Assembly: GCA_964638005.1 (NCBI GenBank)
Contig: CAZWXS010000002.1
Coordinates: 51,537 to 115,536, forward strand
Reading direction: 5' to 3'
Length of the DNA: 64,000 bases
From: JAAYYM01 sp964638005
Lineage (GTDB): Bacteria > Bacillota > Clostridia > Lachnospirales > Lachnospiraceae
The position numbers were made by a program, and so were the translations under genes. Below are positions 1 through 7,395 of this stretch, piece by piece. Below the pieces are notes generated by a model. The model was not told where the DNA came from and made no database searches. It worked only from the letters and a program-made list of their open reading frames with translations. Position 1 is the first letter of the stretch; each line of letters begins with the position of its first letter.

Positions 1-1
1 A

Positions 2-2032
2 CTGAAGCTTGAAGCAATGGAGCGTGAGAACCGTAAACGATATGAACAGGAACTGCAGCTGCGCAGAGAATTGATCAAGAATTCTATTATGTATTATCAG
101 GCGAATCTTACGACAGGGGTGATTGAGGAATATCATGCCAAGTTTTCGGATACAGAAGAAATGAAGTCTCATAATACCCTCGATGAATCACTATATCAGC
201 ATATTTTGCAAAATGTGGCTTTGGAGGATAAAGAAACGGTTAGCAGAACCATACTTCCGGATGCATTACTTGAAGCATATGATCGTGGTGAGACAACCGT
301 CAGCTTAACTTATCGCAGGAAAGTACCGAATCAGGGTTACAGATGGGTGGATACGAGCGTATCCATCATGGCAAGACCGAATACGAGTGAGATCATTGCC
401 TTTCTTCATAGCAGAGATGTTGATATGGAGAGGAAGAAACAGCTTGCGATTGAAACTATCATGGATGAGGATATCGAAGCTGTCATCATAATGCAGGCAG
501 AGGACGGACAGGCATATATAGCGCATATGCGTGACAATTTTTTCAATCTTGATCTTCAGACGACGTTTGATTTTGAACAGGAATACAGAAGAAAGTTTGC
601 GCTGCTGATCGTGGAAGAGGATCAGGAGGATTTTGAAGATTTCTTTGATTTGGAAAGACTTAAGCAAGTATTGCAGGATGAAAAGGTCACTCAGTATACA
701 TATCGTGTAAAAGAGGGTGATATCATCCGACGGAAAACATCCAAGGCATATTATCTGGATGATATGAAAAAGGAAATCGTATTTGCCCGTCGTGATGTGA
801 CCAGTCTGTATGAAGAAGAGCAGCGCCAGAAGAACGAACTGCGAGAGGCGATGGAAGAGGCCAACAGAGCCAATCATGCAAAAAGTGAGTTCCTGTCCCA
901 GATGAGTCATGATATCCGAACTCCGTTGAATGCTGTTTTGGCATTTTCGGATCGGGAAATGTTGGAGGACGCAACGAAGGAGCAGTTGAGAGAATATCTG
1001 GAGAAGGTGAATCTGTCAGGGGATTATCTGTTGGGAATCATCAATGATGTGCTGGATATGTCCAAGATCGAACAGAAAAAGGTTGTATTAAAGCCTACAC
1101 CTTATTCTCTGGATGAATTCGTGAGTACGATCAACAATGTCATTATGGAATGGAGCAGGAATAAGAACATTGAATTTGTCGTGGACACGAGTGAGTCGGT
1201 CAAAACAGGTATTATGACAGACCGGGTGCGTTTTAACCAGATATTTATCAATCTCCTGTCCAATGCCGTGAAGTTTACGCCAAAGGGAGGAAAGGTCGAG
1301 TTTATCCTAAAACAGCACTCCGACGAAGGCTCTGAAGTAACAAGACAGCAATTCATTGTCAGGGACAACGGCATCGGTATGAGTCCCGAGTTTCTTCCAC
1401 ATGCATTCGAAAGCTTTAATCAGGAGTATCGGCAGGATACCTCAGAGAAAAGTCAGGGAACGGGACTGGGTCTTTCCATTGTCAAGGAACTGGTCAATAT
1501 GATGAACGGTACGATTGATGTGCAGAGTGAATTGGGCAAAGGATCGACATTTATCGTGGAACTGCCCCTTGAATTAGTGGATGTCGAGGCACAGTCGATA
1601 GAGGAAGAAGAGCAGCATTATGAGTGTCTCAAGGGAGCCCGCATTCTGCTGGGTGAAGACAATATGATCAATACGGAGATAGCGGTTGCCCTTTTGGAAA
1701 AGAGGGGCTGTATTGTAGAATGTGCCGAAAACGGCAAAGAAACGGTGGAACGCTTCCGAGACTCGGAGGACGGATATTATGATCTGATTCTGTTGGATAT
1801 CAGGATGCCGGTCATGGACGGTCTGACAGCGACCAGAGAAATCAGGAAGATGCACAAACAGGAGGCAGAAACCATTCCCATCATTGCATTGACGGCAGAT
1901 GCCTTTTATGAAGATGAGCGTGTCGCATATGATGCAGGTATGAACGATTATCTGTCAAAGCCGATTGATCCGCACCAGCTGTACAGACTGTGCAGTAAAT
2001 ATATCGAGCAGAAGATACATCAACAAAATTGA
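2..2032 (+). CDS. Hybrid sensor histidine kinase/response regulator, 5' end outside window
   Basis: The frame is open to the left edge, so the N-terminus lies outside the window. Counting from the first internal Met (position 17), a PAS-like sensory region (about 20-270) and a coiled linker lead to a HisKA H-box (SHDIRTPLN, His about 298). A HATPase_c domain follows with an N-box (NLLSNAVKF) and G-boxes (DNGIGM, GTGLGLSI). A C-terminal receiver domain (about 545-665) carries the phospho-acceptor Asp in LLDIRMP near 594, a TAD motif and a conserved Lys in LSKP. No DNA-binding output domain is present, so the signal probably passes to another protein or is handled within the kinase. No transmembrane segment is seen in the visible part. 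The signal is unknown. The promoter of the next gene starts inside its stop codon. Confidence 0.9.
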   Translation: MKLEAMERENRKRYEQELQLRRELIKNSIMYYQANLTTGVIEEYHAKFSDTEEMKSHNTLDESLYQHILQNVALEDKETVSRTILPDALLEAYDRGETTVSLTYRRKVPNQGYRWVDTSVSIMARPNTSEIIAFLHSRDVDMERKKQLAIETIMDEDIEAVIIMQAEDGQAYIAHMRDNFFNLDLQTTFDFEQEYRRKFALLIVEEDQEDFEDFFDLERLKQVLQDEKVTQYTYRVKEGDIIRRKTSKAYYLDDMKKEIVFARRDVTSLYEEEQRQKNELREAMEEANRANHAKSEFLSQMSHDIRTPLNAVLAFSDREMLEDATKEQLREYLEKVNLSGDYLLGIINDVLDMSKIEQKKVVLKPTPYSLDEFVSTINNVIMEWSRNKNIEFVVDTSESVKTGIMTDRVRFNQIFINLLSNAVKFTPKGGKVEFILKQHSDEGSEVTRQQFIVRDNGIGMSPEFLPHAFESFNQEYRQDTSEKSQGTGLGLSIVKELVNMMNGTIDVQSELGKGSTFIVELPLELVDVEAQSIEEEEQHYECLKGARILLGEDNMINTEIAVALLEKRGCIVECAENGKETVERFRDSEDGYYDLILLDIRMPVMDGLTATREIRKMHKQEAETIPIIALTADAFYEDERVAYDAGMNDYLSKPIDPHQLYRLCSKYIEQKIHQQN

Positions 2033-2057
2033 TTTTTACATTGTAATATCGTATAAT
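2029..2057 (+). promoter_or_regulatory. Sigma-A type promoter for the SPFH/NAD-kinase-like pair
   Basis: TTGATT (2029-2034), a 17-bp spacer and a perfect TATAAT (2052-2057). The -35 overlaps the TGA stop of the kinase gene. The predicted start near 2064 leaves a leader of about 75 nt. Confidence 0.6.
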
Positions 2058-2078
2058 CATAAAGCATAAGCATTTGAC

Positions 2079-2107
2079 GGGGAACATGGGCTCGCTCATG
2101 ATTCCCC
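2079..2107 (+). other. Hairpin in the leader of the SPFH gene
   Basis: GGGGAA-CATG pairs with CATG-A-TTCCCC around an 8-nt loop. There is no U-tract after it, so it is not a clear intrinsic terminator. It lies downstream of the predicted transcription start and could protect or attenuate the SPFH transcript. Confidence 0.35.
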
Positions 2108-2138
2108 TAATATTAGGAAAGCACGAGGGAGAAGAAGT

Positions 2139-3158
2139 ATGTTTAATTTTAATTTTGTAAAGTTTATGCCGAGCGAGTATGTGTTACGCTATAAAAGTGG
2201 GACAATTGTGCAGGAAGGCACAGGTTTGTCCTTTTTCTATTATGCTCCGACGACGTCAGTGATCGTGGTTCCGATTGCAAGCGCAGATGTACCGTTTGTG
2301 TTTGAGGAGGTTACGAGTGATTATCAGACAGTCACCATACAGGGGCAGCTTACATATAAGATTGCAGACTACAAGGTCATGGCACAGAATCTGGATTACA
2401 CATATGACTTGAAAGCCAAAAAACATTTATTTGATAATTCTCAAAAGATTGCACAGAGATTGATCAACATTGCAAAGGTACATACGAAGAAGCATATAGA
2501 GCATATGGAGCTCAAGGAAGCAATCAAATCCAGTGAGAGCCTGGCTCAGAGTATAGCCGGAGAACTGTGCGAGAATGCTGAAATCAAAACACTGGGCATT
2601 GAGGTTATGGGCTTTTCTGTTTTGGCGATACAGCCTAATAAAGATACGGCCAGAGCGCTGGAAGCACAGGCCAGAGAGCAGATTTTGAAAAGTGCGGATG
2701 AGGCCTTATATGAGAGAAGGAATGCCTCTATCGAACAGGAACGTAAGATTAAGGAAAATGAACTGAATACCGAAATCGCAATAGAGGAGAAAAAGAAGAA
2801 GATCCAGGAGGCACAGCTTGAGGCAAGGCGTCTTGTCATGCAAAAGGAGAATCAGATTAAGGACGAACAGCTTGGCTATGAGACGGAACTGGAGGAAAAG
2901 AGAAAGCAGCTGATCGAGCTTACGGTTGCCAATTCCAAGGAGCAGGCAGATGCAAAGGCCTATGAATTGACTGCAATGATGAAAGCATTTTCAGGCGTGG
3001 ATCAGAATGTTATGCAGGCTCTGGCGGGTATGGGTATGCAGCCGGATAAACTGATCGCGATGGCGTTCCAGAATCTTGCCGAAAATGCAGACAAGATCGG
3101 GCAGCTGAACATTACGCCGGATCTGCTGCAGGGAATCATGCAGGGAAATGATAAGTGA
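2139..3158 (+). CDS. SPFH (band 7/flotillin-like) domain protein
   Basis: A 339-residue protein with an N-terminal SPFH/band-7 domain (about 20-190) and a long charged coiled coil rich in Glu, Lys and Gln (about 190-275), ending in a small Gly/Met/Ala-rich region. SPFH proteins oligomerise on or near membranes into scaffold-like rings; this one has no clear transmembrane anchor, so its membrane attachment is uncertain. The start has GAGGGAGAAG a few bases upstream. The downstream NAD-kinase-like gene overlaps or nearly abuts it, so the two are almost certainly cotranscribed and may act together. The family is recognised from layout; the specific function is unknown. Confidence 0.85.
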   Translation: MFNFNFVKFMPSEYVLRYKSGTIVQEGTGLSFFYYAPTTSVIVVPIASADVPFVFEEVTSDYQTVTIQGQLTYKIADYKVMAQNLDYTYDLKAKKHLFDNSQKIAQRLINIAKVHTKKHIEHMELKEAIKSSESLAQSIAGELCENAEIKTLGIEVMGFSVLAIQPNKDTARALEAQAREQILKSADEALYERRNASIEQERKIKENELNTEIAIEEKKKKIQEAQLEARRLVMQKENQIKDEQLGYETELEEKRKQLIELTVANSKEQADAKAYELTAMMKAFSGVDQNVMQALAGMGMQPDKLIAMAFQNLAENADKIGQLNITPDLLQGIMQGNDK

Positions 3159-3162
3159 TCCT

Positions 3163-4089
3163 ATGACAGAGCATAAGATTATTTTAGTCACAAGAAAGAC
3201 GCGGCTGGAAGATCTGATCATCCGATACAATACAATCCAACAGGCACAGTTCTATATCGAGCATATGGGAAATGATTTCTCGGATTATCTGAAAGAGGAT
3301 CAGACCTACCATGAAGCGGTATCGCGGATTATGGAGGAACTGCCGGAGATCGGACGTGTTCAGATCGTACAGCGAGAGTATCTGTCCAATTTCATATTTG
3401 GGCCGAATGATATCATTGTAGCCGTCGGACAGGACGGTCTGGTGGCGAATGTCATGAAATATCTGGACAGTCAGCCGCTGATCGGTATCAATCCGGATGC
3501 GGCAAGGTGGGACGGAGTATTACTGCCTTTCGGACCGGCTGATGCGGGAAAGATCGTGCAGGAGGTTGTCAGGAATATTCGGAAATACCATGAAGTCACT
3601 CTGGCACAGGCACAGTTGAATGACGGACAGAAATTATATGCGGTTAATGATCTGTTCATCGGGCAGCGTACGCACACTTCCGCGCGCTATACGCTTACGG
3701 TAAACGATAAGGCGGAACAACAGTCTTCCAGTGGAATCATCGTATCTACGGGACTGGGGTCTACGGGATGGCTCAAGAGCATTATCACCGGAGCCAATGG
3801 AATAGCGGCTGCAGCACAGGGCAATACAAAGAGGCCCGGTTATAAGCCGATGCAATGGAATGCCGATTATCTGTATTACAGCGTCAGAGAGCCGTATCCG
3901 AGCAAATGGACCGGAGCGGATCTGGTTTTTGGCAAGATAGATGCACGCAACAGGTTTCAGGTCATTTCGCAGATGCCAAGCAACGGAGTGATTTTCAGTG
4001 ACGGATTGGAGAATGATTATCTGGAATTTAATTCCGGTATGGAAGCCAATGTGACCATTGCAGATAAAAGAGGGCATTTGGTGGTATGA
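3163..4089 (+). CDS. Divergent NAD kinase-like (diacylglycerol-kinase-fold) protein
   Basis: About 308 residues. The nucleotide-binding core has GQDGLVANV (about 89-97) where NAD kinases have GGDGT, followed by a conserved NPD, a variant NDLFIG segment and SSGIIVSTGLGSTGW, equivalent to the Ser/Thr-rich NAD(H)-contacting loop. The changed GGDG motif means the substrate may not be NAD. An ATG at 3148 inside the SPFH gene is also possible; 3163 is preferred because it begins the conserved sequence just after the SPFH stop, but neither start has a strong ribosome binding site. The tight link to an SPFH gene suggests a joint role that I cannot define. Confidence 0.7.
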   Translation: MTEHKIILVTRKTRLEDLIIRYNTIQQAQFYIEHMGNDFSDYLKEDQTYHEAVSRIMEELPEIGRVQIVQREYLSNFIFGPNDIIVAVGQDGLVANVMKYLDSQPLIGINPDAARWDGVLLPFGPADAGKIVQEVVRNIRKYHEVTLAQAQLNDGQKLYAVNDLFIGQRTHTSARYTLTVNDKAEQQSSSGIIVSTGLGSTGWLKSIITGANGIAAAAQGNTKRPGYKPMQWNADYLYYSVREPYPSKWTGADLVFGKIDARNRFQVISQMPSNGVIFSDGLENDYLEFNSGMEANVTIADKRGHLVV

Positions 4090-4124
4090 TAGACAGTATC
4101 TGAAAGAGAAACGGAGACAGGCAG

Positions 4125-5888
4125 ATGAAAAAATTATTGGATTTATTGTCAGAAGAATTAGAGGCGGCTTTCAAGCAGGCCGGTTATGATGAGAAATACG
4201 GCAGGGTGACGGTTTCCAACCGTCCTGATTTATGTGAGTTTCAGTGCAACGGAGCCATGAGCGCCGTCAAAGAATATAAGAAGGCTCCTATCATGATTGC
4301 AAATGATGTGGCAGCGGCACTTGCGGACAATCAAATGTTTTCCGAAGTGAATGCAGTCAATCCGGGCTTTTTGAATCTGAAACTGTCAGAGGATTATCTG
4401 TCAGAATATATGCGGAAAATGAATGCAGATGCGAGACATGGTTTATCGGAGTCGGAGCAGCCGCAGACCATTATGGTGGATTACGGCGGACCGAATGTGG
4501 CCAAGCCGTTGCATGTAGGACATTTACGCTCTGCCATTATCGGCGAGAGTGTCAAGCGGATCTGCAGATATATGGGACATAAGGTAGTAGGGGATATCCA
4601 TTTGGGAGACTGGGGTCTGCAGATGGGTCTGATCATCACGGAACTGAAGAAACGTCAGCCGGAGCTGCCTTATTTTGATGAATCCTTTACCGGAGAATAT
4701 CCGAAGGAAGCACCATTTACGATTTCAGAACTGGAAGAGATCTATCCGACAGCCAGTGCAAAGTCGAAAGAAGATGCAGACTATAAAGAAGAAGCAATGA
4801 ATGCAACGTTCCTGTTACAGAATGGGAATCGCGGTTATATGGCTCTTTGGAATCATATTATGGCAGTCTCTAAGGCAGACCTCAAGAAGAATTATGCCAA
4901 TCTGAATGTTGAATTTGACTTATGGAAAGGCGAATCCGATGTTCAGAAATATATTCCGGATATGGTTGCACGTCTGAAAGACGAAGGCTTTGCCTATGAA
5001 AGCGAAGGCGCACTGGTCGTTGATGTAAAAGAAGACAGCGATACAAAGGAAATTCCTCCGTGTATGATCTTAAAATCAGACGGAGCATCTCTTTATACAA
5101 CCACGGATCTTGCAACGTTAGTAGAGCGCAAGCAGGATATTGATCCGGACGGTATCATCTATGTAGTGGATAAGCGTCAGGATCTGCATTTTGTACAGGT
5201 ATTTCGTTGTGCAAAGAAGGTCGGTATTATAGGAAATGAAGTCAACTTGAACTTCATTGGCTTCGGAACGATGAACGGCAAGGACGGAAAGCCATTTAAA
5301 ACCCGTGAGGGCGGCGTTATGCGTCTGGAGAACCTGATTGCCGATATCAATGAGGAGATGTATCATAAGATCGTGGACAATCATGAAGTTGAAGAGACAG
5401 AGGCACGTGCAACAGCACAGGTCGTGGCGCTGGCAGCCGTGAAGTATGGAGATCTGTCGAATCAGGCTACGAAGGATTATGTCTTTGATATTGACAAGTT
5501 TACCTCGTTTGAAGGAAACACAGGACCTTATATCCTATATACAATTGTGCGTATCAAATCAATTTTGAATAAATACAGAGAGCAGGGGAAAAACGTAACA
5601 AATGTTATTGAAAGACCTGCAAATGAATATGAAAAAGCACTGATGCTTTCCCTTGCACAGTTCAATGCTGTCATTGAAGGTGCTTATGAGGAAATTGCGC
5701 CGCATAAGATCTGTGCGTTCATCTATGAACTGGCAAATACATTTAACCGCTTCTATCATGAGACAAAGATATTGACAGAAGAAGATGAGAAGCAGCAGGC
5801 AAGCTGGATTGCACTATTGAATCTGACAAAGGAAGTGTTGGAGACATCCATTGATCTGCTTGGATTCTCTGCTCCGGAGAGAATGTAG
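4125..5888 (+). CDS. argS: Arginyl-tRNA synthetase
   Basis: 587 residues, full family length. The N-terminal additional domain is followed by a class I catalytic domain with the HIGH-type motif HVGH at about 129-132 in the ArgRS-typical context GPNVAKPLHVGHLRS, then GDWGLQMG. A KMSKS-region equivalent (KPFKTREGGV, about 388) and a C-terminal DALR-type anticodon-binding domain (FEGNTGPYILYT onward) follow. It charges tRNA-Arg in the cytoplasm. The start has GGAGA about 8 nt upstream. It lies 35 nt after the NAD-kinase-like gene and may share its transcript. No T-box leader is present. Confidence 0.97.
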   Translation: MKKLLDLLSEELEAAFKQAGYDEKYGRVTVSNRPDLCEFQCNGAMSAVKEYKKAPIMIANDVAAALADNQMFSEVNAVNPGFLNLKLSEDYLSEYMRKMNADARHGLSESEQPQTIMVDYGGPNVAKPLHVGHLRSAIIGESVKRICRYMGHKVVGDIHLGDWGLQMGLIITELKKRQPELPYFDESFTGEYPKEAPFTISELEEIYPTASAKSKEDADYKEEAMNATFLLQNGNRGYMALWNHIMAVSKADLKKNYANLNVEFDLWKGESDVQKYIPDMVARLKDEGFAYESEGALVVDVKEDSDTKEIPPCMILKSDGASLYTTTDLATLVERKQDIDPDGIIYVVDKRQDLHFVQVFRCAKKVGIIGNEVNLNFIGFGTMNGKDGKPFKTREGGVMRLENLIADINEEMYHKIVDNHEVEETEARATAQVVALAAVKYGDLSNQATKDYVFDIDKFTSFEGNTGPYILYTIVRIKSILNKYREQGKNVTNVIERPANEYEKALMLSLAQFNAVIEGAYEEIAPHKICAFIYELANTFNRFYHETKILTEEDEKQQASWIALLNLTKEVLETSIDLLGFSAPERM

Positions 5889-5949
5889 GTATGCTGCTGC
5901 AACTTACATTTCGATTTTGACAACTTACATGACAATCTCTTGTGCAAAC

Positions 5950-5968
5950 TATAGTCTGTTGTTATAGT
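5950..5968 (+). promoter_or_regulatory. Weak promoter candidate before the traX-like pseudogene
   Basis: TATAGT (5963-5968) lies 17 bp after TTGTGC (5940-5945). A perfect TTGACA (5917-5922) is also present but is not at usable spacing. The nonamer AACTTACAT occurs twice nearby. Low-information call. Confidence 0.2.
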
Positions 5969-5994
5969 GTGGATGAAAGAGAGGTCATAGAGAC

Positions 5995-6437
5995 ATGGAA
6001 GAGAAGAAGTTGTTGGGAAAAGGCTTTACCGGAAATCAATTAAAAATCTTTGCAATCATTGCAATGACAATCGATCATGTAACAAGTGTTATCTTACCGG
6101 GATATGATAGGACATGGTGGATTGTGGTTTTACATATCGTCGGCCGACTGGCGGCGCCGATTATGTGGTTTATGATTGTAGAGGGATACCGTCATACGAG
6201 AGATTTGAAGAAATACATTACGCGATTGTCTATGCCATCTGTGTTGATGTAGTTTACGGAGCGATTCAGATGCTTGTAGTAATCTGTGTTCCGTTCATCA
6301 TGAATTACAATGGAAAGCGCGGCACGTGGAAGGGTATGAAATGGTTCTTCTACGCCTACTATGTGGGACATCTGGTATTGTGCGGAATCATACGGATTGT
6401 CCTACATGGGAATGTCGGAGTCATTATTGGCGGATGA
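5995..6437 (+). pseudogene. TraX-family membrane protein, internally deleted and frameshifted
   Basis: The first frame (5995-6252) gives a TraX-like N-terminus: LKIFAIIAMTIDHVTSV, a second hydrophobic stretch with GRLAAPIMWFMIVEGY, then RHTRDLKKYITRL and a premature stop. The family C-terminus appears at once in another frame, ending 6437: NYNGKRG, then FFYAYYVGHL. Family members are about 220-250 residues with many transmembrane helices; the two pieces total about 145, so the middle helices are missing as well as the frame being shifted. TraX-like proteins are predicted acyltransferases. The ribosome binding site is weak. I infer a dead gene. Confidence 0.75.
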
Positions 6438-6508
6438 TCGGAAGGTTTACAGTTAAGAATTTGGTAAGAAATTGATAGTGATCTGTTAAAGCATTCGAAA
6501 ATAGAGTC

Positions 6509-6549
6509 TGTTATGATATAAGCGTCAGGGAAATGTCTCTGGCGCTTAT
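6509..6549 (+). other. Extended -10 motif and long hairpin before the ABC exporter
   Basis: TGTTATGAT (6509-6517) is an extended -10 element. It is followed by an 11-bp hairpin with one G-U pair, ATAAGCGTCAG (6518-6528) with CTGGCGCTTAT (6539-6549) around a 10-nt loop. The hairpin would sit at the 5' end of the mRNA, or terminate read-through from upstream, although it lacks a U-tract. The remaining sequence up to the ABC start shows nothing else clear. Confidence 0.3.
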
Positions 6550-6631
6550 GTTATGCAGTGGCTGTCCGACGGCTTGGATATGTGCCCACGCAGCGAAACA
6601 AAAAAGATGTGAATAAAGGAGAACAGACGAT

Positions 6632-7393
6632 ATGAAACAAGTCATACTCGAAGCAAATAAATTATGCAAATCCTTTCAGACAGCGGAGATTACCCAGCAT
6701 GTACTAAAAAACCTGGATTTAGAGATTTATGAATCAGATTTTACAGTTATCATGGGAAGTTCAGGCTCCGGAAAGTCAACGCTGCTGTATACGTTATCCG
6801 GTATGGATACGCCGACGATGGGGAGTCTCTCTCTTTATGGAACACCACTCAATGGATTGAACAATGATGAACTCGCGTTGTTGCGCAGAAAATATTGTGG
6901 CTTTATTTTTCAGTCCATCCATCTGCTCGATACGATGAATGTGATGGACAACGTTCTGACCGGTGCATTGTTAGTCAATCACGATAAAAAGAAAGCTTAT
7001 GAGTCGGCGGTTAATCTGCTCAAACAAGTGGGATTAAATGAGGTGGATTTTCAGAAGTTTCCGAATCAGTTGTCCGGCGGAGAACAGCAGAGGGTGGCGA
7101 TTGTACGTGCTATGATCAATCAGCCGAAAATCTTATTCGCAGATGAGCCGACCGGTGCCTTGAATTCGGTGGCAAGTACGAAAGTCCTGGATGAATTCAC
7201 GAAACTGCATCAGGCAGGACAGAGCATTTTAATGGTAACACATGATATTAAAACAGCACTGCGCGGAAGCAGAGTCATTTACTTAAGAGACGGCAGTATT
7301 CAGGGAGATCTGGAACTTGGAGCTTATACCACGGAAGATCGGGAATACAGAACGCAGAAATTAAAACAGTTCCTGAGTGAAATGGGGTGGTAA
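6632..7393 (+). CDS. ABC transporter ATP-binding protein (MacB/LolD/BceA type)
   Basis: 253 residues. Walker A is GSSGSGKST (about 42-50), the Q-loop lies in GFIFQSIHLLDTMNVMDNV, the signature is LSGGEQQR, Walker B is ILFADEPTGAL and the H-loop is VTHD. The DEPTGALNS and Q-loop contexts are typical of the MacB/LolD/BceA group that energises FtsX-like permeases. AAAGGAG lies 10 nt before the ATG. The stop is 2 nt before the preferred start of the permease, so the two are translationally linked. It should couple ATP hydrolysis to export or mechanotransmission by the next gene product. The substrate is not shown by the sequence. Confidence 0.95.
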   Translation: MKQVILEANKLCKSFQTAEITQHVLKNLDLEIYESDFTVIMGSSGSGKSTLLYTLSGMDTPTMGSLSLYGTPLNGLNNDELALLRRKYCGFIFQSIHLLDTMNVMDNVLTGALLVNHDKKKAYESAVNLLKQVGLNEVDFQKFPNQLSGGEQQRVAIVRAMINQPKILFADEPTGALNSVASTKVLDEFTKLHQAGQSILMVTHDIKTALRGSRVIYLRDGSIQGDLELGAYTTEDREYRTQKLKQFLSEMGW

Positions 7394-7395
7394 GC

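Noticed and set aside
305..910. Long antisense frame over the histidine kinase gene
   Set aside because: No ribosome binding site, His/Ile/Leu-rich composition typical of the complementary strand of a coding gene, and no family resemblance.
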